Of a stretch of DNA of 64,000 bases, positions 26,964-35,912 are shown in pieces (the stretch's first letter is position 1; each line of letters begins with the position of its first letter). A program made the translations under genes and the position numbers. Below the pieces are notes generated by a model. It was not told the origin of the DNA. It did no database searches and saw only the letters and a program-made list of their open reading frames with translations. Source of the DNA: Lonepinella sp042468235 (GTDB lineage Bacteria; Pseudomonadota; Gammaproteobacteria; Enterobacterales; Pasteurellaceae); the NCBI RefSeq assembly GCF_042468235.1, contig NZ_CP170386.1:1302001-1366000 (forward strand), read 5' to 3'.

Positions 26964-28031
26964 TTAAATCATAAATTCTACCAATTCATCTTGCAAGAAG
27001 TAATTTAATAATTGCGGTTGCATATAGACATCATCGCCGACAGTAAATTTTTCGCGCTCGAATTGTGTATAGCTGATAGAAAGCTCAATAGGATCATTTT
27101 TTATATGATGCACTTCTAACTGAACCGTTGGACCTGTAGTATGAACGCGTATAATTTTACCTTTAATACTATTTTTCACCGGTGCTTTTGTTACCGCCAT
27201 TTCATGCGGACGAACATAAACAACCACATGAGCCGACGTAGTTTGGGTCACTTTTTGCTGAAAATCGTCAACATGTAATATGCCTTGATGAATATAACCA
27301 TCAAGTAAATTCATATCCCCAAGGAATTGTGCCGCAAAATAGCTTTGTGGGTGTTTGTACACCTGTTCCGGTGTGCCGATTTGTTCGATTTTACCTTCGT
27401 TCATTAGGATAATTTTATCTGCCACTTCAAGAGCTTCGTCTTGGTCATGGGTGACGAAAATGCTGGTAACGTGGATTTCTTTGTGAAATTCTCGCAACCA
27501 GCGACGTAAATCTTTACGTACTTTCGCATCCAATGCGCCAAAGGGTTCGTCTAATAATAACACTTTAGGTTCAGTGGCAATGGCTCTGGCTAATGCCACA
27601 CGTTGCCGTTGCCCGCCTGAAAGTTGATCAGGATAGCGTTTTTCAATATGTTCTAACTGAATTAATTCAAGCAAATTTTTCACTTTAGCTTGAATTTCTT
27701 GATTCGATAAACGCTGAGACTTTGGTTTCATGCGTAACCCAAAGGAAATATTATCTGATACGGTCATATGACGAAATAAAGCATAATGTTGAAACACAAA
27801 ACCAATGTCTCGCTGTTGAGCAGAAAGCCCTGTCACATCTTGCTGATCAAATAAAATTTGTCCTGAACTCGCCGTTTCCAGCCCAGCAATAATGCGCAAT
27901 AAAGTGGTTTTACCACAGCCTGATTGACCTAACAGTGCGGTTAATTCACCCTCCTTTATGTCAACGTTAATATCATGTAATGCCTGAAATTGCCCGAAAG
28001 ATTTGTTAATTTGCTTAATATGAATAGTCAT
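26964..28031 (-). CDS. cysA: Sulfate/thiosulfate ABC importer, ATP-binding protein
   Basis: A 355-residue ATPase energising sulfate uptake. Walker A is GQSGCGKTT, the Q loop is FVFQHYALF, the signature LSGGQRQRVALARA, Walker B LLLDEPFGALD, and the H loop VTHDQDEA. The C-terminal TOBE-like domain (about 240-355) is the regulatory region of CysA-type ATPases. Last gene of sbp-cysTWA. Confidence 0.96.
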   Translation of the reverse strand: MTIHIKQINKSFGQFQALHDINVDIKEGELTALLGQSGCGKTTLLRIIAGLETASSGQILFDQQDVTGLSAQQRDIGFVFQHYALFRHMTVSDNISFGLRMKPKSQRLSNQEIQAKVKNLLELIQLEHIEKRYPDQLSGGQRQRVALARAIATEPKVLLLDEPFGALDAKVRKDLRRWLREFHKEIHVTSIFVTHDQDEALEVADKIILMNEGKIEQIGTPEQVYKHPQSYFAAQFLGDMNLLDGYIHQGILHVDDFQQKVTQTTSAHVVVYVRPHEMAVTKAPVKNSIKGKIIRVHTTGPTVQLEVHHIKNDPIELSISYTQFEREKFTVGDDVYMQPQLLNYFLQDELVEFMI

Positions 28032-28063
28032 TCAATATTCCCCACAATATAAATTAAACTGCC

Positions 28064-28879
28064 CTAATGGGCTAATTTACGTTCTGTCCATTGACGAACA
28101 AAAAGTAAAATTAAAGATAATGCTAACAATAAAATCGCCACGGAAAACGCCGCCACGATATTATATTCGTTGTATAAAATTTCAATATGTAACGGCAGCG
28201 TATTGGTGTAGCCACGAATATGTCCAGAAACCACTGACACCGCCCCGAATTCGCCCAGCGAACGTGCAGTACACAGCACCACGCCATGTAATAACGCCCA
28301 TTTGATATTCGGTAAAGTGACATGATAAAAAATTTGCCAACCATTTGCGCCTAACACGGTAGCGGCTTCTTCTTCACCGATACCTTGTGCTTCCATAATC
28401 GGAATAAGCTCTCTAGCGACAAAAGGAACAGAAACAAAAATAGTCGCTAAAATAATTCCCGGAATAGCATAAACAATTTGAAAATCAATTGATTGTAAAT
28501 GAGGATAGAGTTTACTTTGTGCACCAAATAGCAAGACATAAATCAATCCAGCCACCACAGGAGAAGTGGAAAAGGGTAAATCAATTAAGGTGAGCAAAAA
28601 TTGTCTGCCACGAAATTGGTATTTGGTAATCGTCCATGCCGCTGCTACACCAAACGTAATATTAAGAGGTACGGCAATACCTGCGGCGATCAAGGTTAAT
28701 TTTAAGGCTGCAATCGTGTCGGCTTCGTTAATGGCTTGCCAAAAATCAGGAAAACCTTTGGCGAGCCCTTGCGTGATCACGGTAATCAGTGGTAATACCA
28801 GCAAAACGCCGAATAGAGTCAATGCCAGTAAAATCAAAAAACATTCCGAAAGAGTTCGAGTAGAAGAAGATGATGACAT
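28064..28879 (-). CDS. cysW: Sulfate/thiosulfate ABC importer permease CysW
   Basis: A 271-residue permease with six predicted membrane helices. The EAA-type coupling loop (EEEAATVLGANGWQIFYHVTLPNIKWAL) contacts CysA. The C-terminal region AARSLGEFGAVSVVSGHIRG is typical of CysW. AAGGAAG precedes the ATG; the gap to cysT is 9 bases. Confidence 0.95.
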   Translation of the reverse strand: MSSSSSTRTLSECFLILLALTLFGVLLVLPLITVITQGLAKGFPDFWQAINEADTIAALKLTLIAAGIAVPLNITFGVAAAWTITKYQFRGRQFLLTLIDLPFSTSPVVAGLIYVLLFGAQSKLYPHLQSIDFQIVYAIPGIILATIFVSVPFVARELIPIMEAQGIGEEEAATVLGANGWQIFYHVTLPNIKWALLHGVVLCTARSLGEFGAVSVVSGHIRGYTNTLPLHIEILYNEYNIVAAFSVAILLLALSLILLFVRQWTERKLAH

Positions 28880-28888
28880 AGGACTTCC

Positions 28889-29698
28889 TTATTTGGTTCG
28901 TTGCGCAAAATAACGCTGAATTTGGTTAATCATAAATAGCAATACAAAGGAAATCACTAGCATTAACACGCCTATGGTGGCTGCCCCCACATAATCATAT
29001 TGATCCAATTTTGCCACAATCAACAGGGGTAAAATTTCCGTTTTAAAGGGAATATTACCTGAAATAAACACCACTGAACCATATTCCCCTACGCCTCGTG
29101 CAAAAGCAAGGGTAAAGCCTGTAATCCAAGCTGGCAACAGGGCAGGAAAAATCACATGACGAAAAGTTTGAAAACGACTTGCGCCTAAAATATAGGCGGC
29201 TTCTTCGGTTTCTTTCGGCAAATCCGCCAACACAGGCTGAATAGTACGCACAACAAAAGGTAAAGTAACAAAAAGTAAAGCGAGGCTAATACCAACAGAT
29301 GTATAAGCGATTTCAAAATTAAAAAATTGCCCGATAGCACCTTGTTCTGCATAAATACTAGTTAAAGAAATACCAGCCACCGCGGTTGGCAAGGCGAAAG
29401 GCATGTCAATAAAGGTATCGATCCAACGTTTGCCCCAAAATTGATAACGCACCAGCACCCACGCCAGCAAAAGTCCAATAACACCATTGGCGACTGCAGC
29501 CCAAAAGGCAGTTTTCAAGGACACGCCCAGTGCCAGCAATAATTGACGACTGCTCACCAATTTCCACAATTGATCCGCTGAAATTTGGGCGGAAAACAGA
29601 AACAATCCCGCCAACGGAATCAGCACGACAATGCTTAGAAATGTGATGGAATAACCCAAGGTTAGATTAAACCCCGGAATAATGCGAGTTTGTGCCAT
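28889..29698 (-). CDS. cysT: Sulfate/thiosulfate ABC importer permease CysT (CysU)
   Basis: A 269-residue permease. The EAA loop is EEAAYILGASRFQTFRHVIFPALLPAW, followed by ARGVGEYGSVVFISGN. I place the start at 29698 (MAQTRIIPGFNL), which has GGAAA upstream; the open frame extends 35 codons further but that part lacks homology and a ribosome site. A gap of about 190 bp separates it from sbp, with no obvious terminator. Confidence 0.93.
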   Translation of the reverse strand: MAQTRIIPGFNLTLGYSITFLSIVVLIPLAGLFLFSAQISADQLWKLVSSRQLLLALGVSLKTAFWAAVANGVIGLLLAWVLVRYQFWGKRWIDTFIDMPFALPTAVAGISLTSIYAEQGAIGQFFNFEIAYTSVGISLALLFVTLPFVVRTIQPVLADLPKETEEAAYILGASRFQTFRHVIFPALLPAWITGFTLAFARGVGEYGSVVFISGNIPFKTEILPLLIVAKLDQYDYVGAATIGVLMLVISFVLLFMINQIQRYFAQRTK

Positions 29699-29889
29699 AA
29701 AAATTTCCGATAATAATGGAATACTCAAAGAAAGAATATAGCTAATGTTAAAATATGCAAAATTTGGTGATATTCGTAACGGAGAACACACGTCCTCCCC
29801 CAATTACACTCTGTTAATCAGCACAAAGATACATAGATCTTCCTTTACATATAAATAACTTAGCTATATTCATAACCTATATAAAAAAA

Positions 29890-30897
29890 CTACTGGTGAA
29901 TCTTCTCTAAAATCTTGTCAAAGACACCACCGTCATCAAAATATTTCGGTTGAACCACGTCCCAACCTACACCAAACACATCCTTGAGATAGAATAATTT
30001 CACATCCGCAAAGGTGCTGCTAAATTCTTTTAAGATTTCAGGGTTGGTTGGTCGATAGTAGTTTTTAGCTATCACACGTTGTGCGTCATCGCTATACAGG
30101 TATTTCAAATAGGCTTCCGCTTCTTTGCGAGTACCTTTTTTATCTACCACGGAATCTACTACGGCAACAGGTGGCTCTGCCACAATAGAAATGCTTGGAG
30201 TCACGATTTCAAGTTGGTCGCCGCCTTCTTCATTTAAGGCTAAATAGGCTTCGTTTTCCCATGCCAGCAATACATCACCTTTTTTACGTTGTACGAAAGT
30301 CATTGTCGCACCACGTGCACCAGTATCTAACACTGGCGTTTGCTTGTATATTTGGGTGACAAAATCCAATGCTTTTTCATCTGAACCGTATTTTTCTTTA
30401 GCAAACGCCCAAGCAGCCAAGAAGTTCCAACGTGCACCACCAGATGTTTTCGGATTCGGAGTAATCACTTCTAATTTGTCATCTTTGGTTAAATCATCCC
30501 AATCTTTGATATTTTTCGGATTGCCTTTACGTACCAAGAATACGATAGTCGATGTATAAGGCGTACTGTTGTGTGCCAAACGTTCTTGCCATTTTGGATC
30601 AAGTAATTGTCGATTACTGTTTAAAGCATCAATATCTCCTGACATTGCCAACGTGACGACATCAGCTTGTAAGCCATCAATTACAGAACGTGCTTGTTTG
30701 CTTGAGCCACCGTGGGAAGCTTTAATGGTAATTTTCTCCCCCGTTTCTTTTTCCCAGTGCTGTTCAAATAACGTATTGTATTCTTTATATAGTTCACGAG
30801 TCGGATCGTAAGATACATTAAGTAAGTCTTTTGCATACGCAGAACTAACCAAGGTAGCTAGTATGGTTGCAGTTAATAATTTTTTAGCAAATTTCAT
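29890..30897 (-). CDS. sbp: Periplasmic sulfate-binding protein
   Basis: A 335-residue exported binding protein. A Sec signal peptide ends near AYA (residues 20-22). LLNVSYDPTRELY, the SHGGSSKQARSV ligand loop, STIVFLVRKGNPKNI, TPNPKTSGGARWN and DTGARGATMTF follow. The residues around LAWENEA favour Sbp over thiosulfate-preferring CysP. I start at 30897 (MKFAKK), which has GGGAGA just upstream. First gene of the sbp-cysTWA operon, divergent from cysH. Confidence 0.95.
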   Translation of the reverse strand: MKFAKKLLTATILATLVSSAYAKDLLNVSYDPTRELYKEYNTLFEQHWEKETGEKITIKASHGGSSKQARSVIDGLQADVVTLAMSGDIDALNSNRQLLDPKWQERLAHNSTPYTSTIVFLVRKGNPKNIKDWDDLTKDDKLEVITPNPKTSGGARWNFLAAWAFAKEKYGSDEKALDFVTQIYKQTPVLDTGARGATMTFVQRKKGDVLLAWENEAYLALNEEGGDQLEIVTPSISIVAEPPVAVVDSVVDKKGTRKEAEAYLKYLYSDDAQRVIAKNYYRPTNPEILKEFSSTFADVKLFYLKDVFGVGWDVVQPKYFDDGGVFDKILEKIHQ

Positions 30898-31022
30898 AAT
30901 GTTCTCCCGCAAGATAAGGTTGTAAAGGTCAAAAAATAGTTGAATATATTTCGCTACAAATTTAGCGTAGTTGAGAATGTAACGAGAAATTTTGTTTTTG
31001 CAAAAGAATTAAAAATTTTATT

Positions 31023-31101
31023 TTATTTCTTTTTGGAATAAGATGAAAAACAGAGTATTTATATTAATAATATATTTATTTTTTATTCTAAAAAGAAATA
31101 A
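31023..31101. promoter_or_regulatory. Two palindromic sites between sbp and cysH, possible CysB-type operators
   Basis: The 318-bp divergent gap holds two 19-bp near-palindromes of form TTATTYC-N5-GRAATAA: 31023-31041 and 31083-31101. The second is almost the reverse complement of the first (18 of 19), with about 41 bp between them. A LysR-type regulator of sulfur assimilation such as CysB is a natural candidate by context. The rest of the gap is very AT-rich and I see no other structure in it. Confidence 0.5.
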
Positions 31102-31215
31102 CCTATGCGTATTTATTATTTTAAAACTGTGCAGGTTATTTTTAAAATACCCTGTAATTATTAAGGGCATCTGTCTGCTCTGGTTTAATTTATTTTTTTA
31201 TTTTAGTGGGGAAAT

Positions 31216-31950
31216 ATGTCTTTTTTAAAACCTGATCTATGGAAAATTCCACGCTTAGATGCGCGAGATTTTGCCAAAATTACAGAAAAAGAAACCGCAC
31301 TTTTTCAACGTATTGCGCAAATTGCGCAGCATCAACAAAATGCCAAATTTGCCAGTAGCCTTGCGGTGGAAGATATGGTTATTACCGATGTGATTGCCAA
31401 AAGCAAGGCCAAAATTGTGGTATTTACCCTTGAAACTGGGCGATTAAATCCAGAAACCCTTGAATTAGTGGATATGGTAAAAACCAATTATCCTGATCTT
31501 GATTTTCAACTGTACACACCAAACTCTGAAAAAGCCCTTGCTTATGATGAGCAAAAGGGACGCTATGCTTTTTATGAAAGTGTGGAATTACGCCGTGAAT
31601 GTTGTTTTATTCGCAAAATTGAGCCCTTAAATCGAGCGTTGCAAGATGCGGATTGTTGGCTAACCGGGCAACGTCGTGAACAATCAGTGACACGTACCGA
31701 ATTACCGTTTCACGAACAAGATGAAAGTCGCGGGATTGATAAATATAATCCGATTTTTGATTGGTCAGAATTGGACGTTTGGGCGTATATTTTGAAATAT
31801 GATATTCCCTACAATCGCTTGTACCAACAGGGTTATCCAAGTATTGGTTGCGAGCCTTGCACGAAAGCGGTGAAGGTAGGTGAAGATATTCGGGCCGGTC
31901 GCTGGTGGTGGGAAAATAAAGACAGTAAAGAATGTGGCTTGCATAAATAA
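31216..31950 (+). CDS. cysH: Assimilatory APS reductase (iron-sulfur CysH)
   Basis: A 244-residue CysH-family enzyme reducing activated sulfate to sulfite with thioredoxin. The PP-loop region SSLAVEDMVI is near residue 47. The C-terminal ECGLH carries the catalytic Cys240. Cys129-Cys130 (RECCFIRK) and Cys212-x2-Cys215 (GCEPC) are the [4Fe-4S] ligands that define APS reductases and are missing from E. coli PAPS reductase. cysD and cysN follow but no cysC (APS kinase) is present, which agrees. GGGGAAAT precedes the ATG. Confidence 0.92.
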   Translation: MSFLKPDLWKIPRLDARDFAKITEKETALFQRIAQIAQHQQNAKFASSLAVEDMVITDVIAKSKAKIVVFTLETGRLNPETLELVDMVKTNYPDLDFQLYTPNSEKALAYDEQKGRYAFYESVELRRECCFIRKIEPLNRALQDADCWLTGQRREQSVTRTELPFHEQDESRGIDKYNPIFDWSELDVWAYILKYDIPYNRLYQQGYPSIGCEPCTKAVKVGEDIRAGRWWWENKDSKECGLHK

Positions 31951-31974
31951 TAGCATTAAATAAAAGGAAAACTT

Positions 31975-32895
31975 ATGACACAACAAATTGAAAACGGGCA
32001 TTTAGATTGGCTGGAAGCGGAATCGATTTATATTATTCGTGAAGTGGTGGCAGAATGTAGCCATCCAGCTCTGTTGTTTTCAGGGGGAAAAGACTCAGTA
32101 GTTTTATTAGCATTAGCTCGCAAAGCATTCCAACTGGAAGGGCGTGAATTGGTGTTGCCTTTTCCTTTGGTGCATATTGACACGGGGCATAATTATCCTG
32201 AAGTCATTCAATTTCGTGATGAGCAAGTGAAAAAACTCAATGCTCATTTGGTTGTGGGACATGTGGAAGAATCAATTGCCAAAGGTACGGTAGTATTACG
32301 CAAAGAAACCGACTCTCGCAATGCTGCACAAGCCGTAACACTGTTAGAAACCATTGAAGCCAATGGTTTTGATGCGTTAATGGGAGGTGCCAGACGGGAT
32401 GAAGAAAAAGCCCGTGCCAAAGAACGCATTTTTTCTTTCCGTGATGAATTTGGACAATGGGATCCCAAAGCACAACGCCCAGAGCTTTGGTCACTGTATA
32501 ACGCAAAATTACACAAAGGTGAGAATATGCGAGTGTTCCCAATTTCTAACTGGACGGAATTAGATATTTGGCAATATATTGAACGAGAAAAACTTGAACT
32601 ACCACCGATTTACTATGCTCATCAACGTGAAGTGGTAGAACGTCACGGTTTACTCGTGCCGGTCACGCCATTAACGCCCAAACGACCTAATGAACAAAGT
32701 GAATGGCGTTCTGTACGCTTTAGAACCGTCGGTGATATTAGCTGTACTTGCCCTGTTGCCAGTACGGCGAGTACGCCAAGTGAGATTATTAAAGAAACCG
32801 CTGTCGCGGAAATTTCCGAACGTTCTGCCACACGAATGGACGATCGCACTAGCGAAGCTGCCATGGAACAACGTAAAAAACAAGGTTATTTTTAA
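31975..32895 (+). CDS. cysD: Sulfate adenylyltransferase subunit 2
   Basis: The small catalytic subunit of ATP sulfurylase, 306 residues, which makes APS from ATP and sulfate. The PP-loop SGGKDSVVLL is at about residue 38. MGGARRDEEKARAKERIFS and the C-terminal RFRTVGDISCTCPV, SERSATRMDDRTSEAAME segments are diagnostic. AAGGAAAA precedes the ATG. Followed by cysN with a 31-bp gap. Confidence 0.97.
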   Translation: MTQQIENGHLDWLEAESIYIIREVVAECSHPALLFSGGKDSVVLLALARKAFQLEGRELVLPFPLVHIDTGHNYPEVIQFRDEQVKKLNAHLVVGHVEESIAKGTVVLRKETDSRNAAQAVTLLETIEANGFDALMGGARRDEEKARAKERIFSFRDEFGQWDPKAQRPELWSLYNAKLHKGENMRVFPISNWTELDIWQYIEREKLELPPIYYAHQREVVERHGLLVPVTPLTPKRPNEQSEWRSVRFRTVGDISCTCPVASTASTPSEIIKETAVAEISERSATRMDDRTSEAAMEQRKKQGYF

Positions 32896-32926
32896 CCGCA
32901 CTTTACCCAAAAAAGGAAGACAGAAT

Positions 32927-34216
32927 ATGACCCAAACCACTATTAATCAATATGCTCCACTGCGTTTTATCACTGCTGGCAGTGTAGATGACGGTAAAAG
33001 TACCCTGATCGGTCGATTATTATATGATAGTAAAGCCCTATTAAGTGACCAATTATTAAGCCTAGATAAATCCAAAAATAATGGTGAAGTAATTGATTTT
33101 TCGATTCTTACCGATGGATTAGAAGCCGAACGTGAACAAGGTATCACTATTGATGTGGCGTATCGCTATTTTTCCACAGCAAAACGCAAATTTATTATTG
33201 CTGACACACCGGGACATGAACAATATACCCGCAATATGGTGACGGGTGCATCCACAGCCGCAGCAGCAGTTATCTTAATTGATGCCACCCAACTTGATTT
33301 TGCTCAAGCAGAATTACAATTATTACCCCAAACAAAACGTCATTCTGCCATTTTAAAACATCTGGGTACACCCCATATTTTGGTCGCCGTCAATAAAATG
33401 GATTTGCTTGATTTTGATCAACACAAATTTAATGCGATTGTCATGGCTTACCATAAACTAGCCAATCAACTTGCGATTAATAATGTACAGTTTGTACCAG
33501 TATCTGCGTTACAAGGGGATAATATCGTCCATAAAAGCGAGCGCACACCATGGTATCAAGGTGAAGCCTTATTAACCATTTTAGAAAATTTACCTAGCAA
33601 TGAAAATCTTTCCACTCAACCACAAGACTTCCATTTTCCAGTCCAATTGGTCAGTCGGTTAGATCAAGATAAAGCCGATGATTTCCGTGGTTATCAAGGA
33701 CGTATTGAAGCCGGTTCAATCAAAACCGGTGACAAAGTACGTATTGAACCAAATGGTTATATTTCTCAAGTGGTCGAGATTATTAGCCCAAATGGCATTG
33801 TGCAACAAGCTTTTGCTGGTGAACAGGTGACAATTCGTTTAGCCGATGATATTGATATTTCTCGTGGGGATAGTTTTGTGGCGGAAAATTCAACAACTCA
33901 ATCCACCCAAGCACTAACAGCAACCCTTTGCTGGTTTGATCAACGTCCATTAAATCTGGCACGGAAATATTTATTAAAACACAGTACGCAAACCGTGTTT
34001 GCCAAAGTTAGTCAGATCGATCATGTGTTAGATGTGAAAACATTAAGTAAGTCCCATGAATCAGAACAATTCATCCTCAATGATATTGGTGAAGTACAAA
34101 TTAAATTACAAAAACCCATTACCGCGACTACTTATGCAAGAAACCCCGCTACGGGCTCTTTTATTTTAATTGATGAAGCAACCTATCACACAATAGCTGC
34201 TGGCATGATTCTCTAG
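32927..34216 (+). CDS. cysN: Sulfate adenylyltransferase subunit 1 (GTPase)
   Basis: A GTPase that drives APS formation by CysD. Residues are G1 GSVDDGKST, the switch-2 DTPGHEQYTRNM and NKMDL. I start at 32927 (MTQTT), after AAGGAAG; the open frame extends upstream inside cysD in another frame and is not used. At 429 residues it is somewhat shorter than E. coli CysN (475), with a reduced C-terminal part. No CysC domain is fused. An uptake signal lies in the cysD-cysN gap. Confidence 0.95.
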   Translation: MTQTTINQYAPLRFITAGSVDDGKSTLIGRLLYDSKALLSDQLLSLDKSKNNGEVIDFSILTDGLEAEREQGITIDVAYRYFSTAKRKFIIADTPGHEQYTRNMVTGASTAAAAVILIDATQLDFAQAELQLLPQTKRHSAILKHLGTPHILVAVNKMDLLDFDQHKFNAIVMAYHKLANQLAINNVQFVPVSALQGDNIVHKSERTPWYQGEALLTILENLPSNENLSTQPQDFHFPVQLVSRLDQDKADDFRGYQGRIEAGSIKTGDKVRIEPNGYISQVVEIISPNGIVQQAFAGEQVTIRLADDIDISRGDSFVAENSTTQSTQALTATLCWFDQRPLNLARKYLLKHSTQTVFAKVSQIDHVLDVKTLSKSHESEQFILNDIGEVQIKLQKPITATTYARNPATGSFILIDEATYHTIAAGMIL

Positions 34217-34225
34217 TGTCATATG

Positions 34226-34260
34226 AAAATACCGAGTATTATTAAAACTCGGTATTTTAT
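34226..34260. terminator. Bidirectional terminator between cysN and pflA
   Basis: AAATACCGAGT pairs with ACTCGGTATTT around a 9-base loop between convergent genes, with T on both outer sides. Confidence 0.85.
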
Positions 34261-35000
34261 TAAAACTTCACAATATGTCCATATCCTTCTAAAATTTGCT
34301 GAATATGCCCGAGGCTTTCTTTCGTCGGTGGTAACACATCTTCTAGCTCATATTCCACCCCTAAGGTTTTCCATTTATGTGCTCCAAGACGGTGGTATGG
34401 CAATAATTCCACTTTTTCAATGTTCGTCATGCCTTCAATAAATTGTCCTAACAAATGCACGTCTTCATCCGCATCTGTATAGCCTGGCACCACCACATAA
34501 CGTACCCAAGTGGGAATATTGCGTTTTTGTAAATATTTAGCAAATTCAAGGGTACGTTTATTCGGCACGCCAATCAAATTTTGGTGAATTTTATCGTTAA
34601 GCTGTTTTAAATCCAATAAAACTAAATCAGTAACATCTAATAATTCATCAATCACTGGCGTATAAGCACGTACAAAACCGTTAGTATCTAAGCAGGTATT
34701 AATGCTTTCTGCTTTACAAGCACGGAACCAATCACGCACAAATTCTGCTTGTAAAATAGCTTCCCCGCCCGATGCTGTCACACCGCCCCCCGTAGCGTTC
34801 ATAAAATGTTTATAGCTCACCACCTCTTTCATTAATTCTTCAACCGTGATCTCACGACCGCCATCCAAGTCCCAAGTATCACGGTTATGGCAATACTTAC
34901 AACGCATCAAACAGCCTTGCATAAACAAAATAAAACGAATCCCCGGTCCATCCACCGTGCCACAAGACTCAAACGAGTGAATACGTCCTAATACAGACAT
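34260..35000 (-). CDS. pflA: Pyruvate formate-lyase 1-activating enzyme
   Basis: A 246-residue radical SAM enzyme that installs the glycyl radical on pyruvate formate-lyase under anaerobiosis. The cluster motif CxxxCxxC is GCLMRCKYCHN near residue 30. GGVTASGGEAILQ is the SAM-binding GGE region. Length and start match E. coli PflA. AAGGAAG precedes the ATG. pflB is not adjacent in this window. Confidence 0.97.
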   Translation of the reverse strand: MSVLGRIHSFESCGTVDGPGIRFILFMQGCLMRCKYCHNRDTWDLDGGREITVEELMKEVVSYKHFMNATGGGVTASGGEAILQAEFVRDWFRACKAESINTCLDTNGFVRAYTPVIDELLDVTDLVLLDLKQLNDKIHQNLIGVPNKRTLEFAKYLQKRNIPTWVRYVVVPGYTDADEDVHLLGQFIEGMTNIEKVELLPYHRLGAHKWKTLGVEYELEDVLPPTKESLGHIQQILEGYGHIVKF

Positions 35001-35123
35001 TAAAACTTCCTTAGATAATCAAAAATATTTGAGAAATTGTAACAAAATTTTAAGTGCTTTTCAGAAAAATTTGCGATATTACGTTCATTTACTTGCTCTC
35101 GTGAGAAAAAACAAACTTTTCTA

Positions 35124-35177
35124 TTGCAATTTATCTCAGTCTGTATATAATTTCACTTAAACTGTACGAAATAACAT
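35124..35177 (+). promoter_or_regulatory. lexA promoter with weak SOS-box-like sequences
   Basis: TTGCAA (35124-35129), 16 bases, then TATAAT (35146-35151) form a good sigma-70 promoter. CTGT-N8-ACAT at 35162-35177 and CTGTATATAATT at 35141-35152 are near-matches to the gamma-proteobacterial LexA box (CTGT-N8-ACAG), but neither is perfect. Confidence 0.5.
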
Positions 35178-35196
35178 AAAAAGGAAAGGGAACGTT

Positions 35197-35835
35197 ATGA
35201 GAACTTTAAGCAAAAATTTAACCATTCGCCAACAGGAAGTCTACGACTTCTTAAAGCATCACCTTGAAACTGCTGGCGTACCACCAACCCGTGCAGAAAT
35301 TTCAAGAGAATTAGGCTTTAAATCGCCTAATGCCGCCGAAGAACATTTGAAAGCCTTAGCCCGTAAAGGGGCAATTGAAATGGTGCCGGGAATGTCCCGT
35401 GGTATTCGTTTACTGCTTTCGTCTAATGATGAAGACGAAATAGAAGGTTTACCATTAATCGGTCGTGTCGCTGCCGGTGAACCAATTTTAGCAGAACAAC
35501 ATATTGAAGGCACTTACAAAGTAGATCCTGAGATGTTCAAACCACAAGCGGACTTTTTACTCAAAGTGAGCGGGCAATCCATGAAAGATATCGGTATCTT
35601 AGATGGCGACCTATTAGCCGTACACAGCACTAAAGATGTACGGAATGGTCAAGTCATCGTAGCTCGCATTGAAGACGAAGTGACAGTTAAACGTTTGGAA
35701 CGTAAAGGTGATGTCATTTATTTACACCCAGAAAATGAAGAATTCGAACCGATTGTTGTCAATTTACGGGAACAAGAACAATTTGAAGTAGAAGGCATTG
35801 CCGTCGGTATTATTCGCAATAATGCTTGGATGTAA
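35197..35835 (+). CDS. lexA: SOS repressor LexA
   Basis: A 212-residue repressor and self-cleaving serine peptidase. The N-terminal winged helix includes SRELGFKSPNAAEEHLKAL. The cleavage site is Ala93-Gly94 (VAAGEP). The catalytic pair is Ser128 (GQSMKD) and Lys165 (TVKRL). It controls the DNA damage response. AAGGAAAGGG precedes the ATG. Confidence 0.98.
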   Translation: MRTLSKNLTIRQQEVYDFLKHHLETAGVPPTRAEISRELGFKSPNAAEEHLKALARKGAIEMVPGMSRGIRLLLSSNDEDEIEGLPLIGRVAAGEPILAEQHIEGTYKVDPEMFKPQADFLLKVSGQSMKDIGILDGDLLAVHSTKDVRNGQVIVARIEDEVTVKRLERKGDVIYLHPENEEFEPIVVNLREQEQFEVEGIAVGIIRNNAWM

Positions 35836-35870
35836 ATAAGCATAATGTTACATAACTTCGCTATATAAGA

Positions 35871-35897
35871 AAAGGTGAAAAATAATTTTCACCTTTC
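35871..35897. terminator. Bidirectional terminator between lexA and menD
   Basis: AAAGGTGAAAA pairs with TTTTCACCTTT around a 4-base loop between convergent genes. Confidence 0.8.
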
Positions 35898-35912
35898 TCA
35901 TTCAAAAACCAT

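Noticed and set aside
29699..29803. N-terminal extension of cysT
   Set aside because: Not conserved and without a ribosome site; the start at 29698 is better.
31043..31228. 61-residue open frame between sbp and cysH
   Set aside because: AT-rich hydrophobic artefact over regulatory DNA with no ribosome site.
32690..32926. Extended open frame upstream of cysN
   Set aside because: It overlaps cysD in another frame; AAGGAAG and family comparison support the start at 32927.
35141..35177. Strong LexA box before lexA
   Set aside because: Both candidates deviate from CTGT-N8-ACAG; reported only as weak sites.
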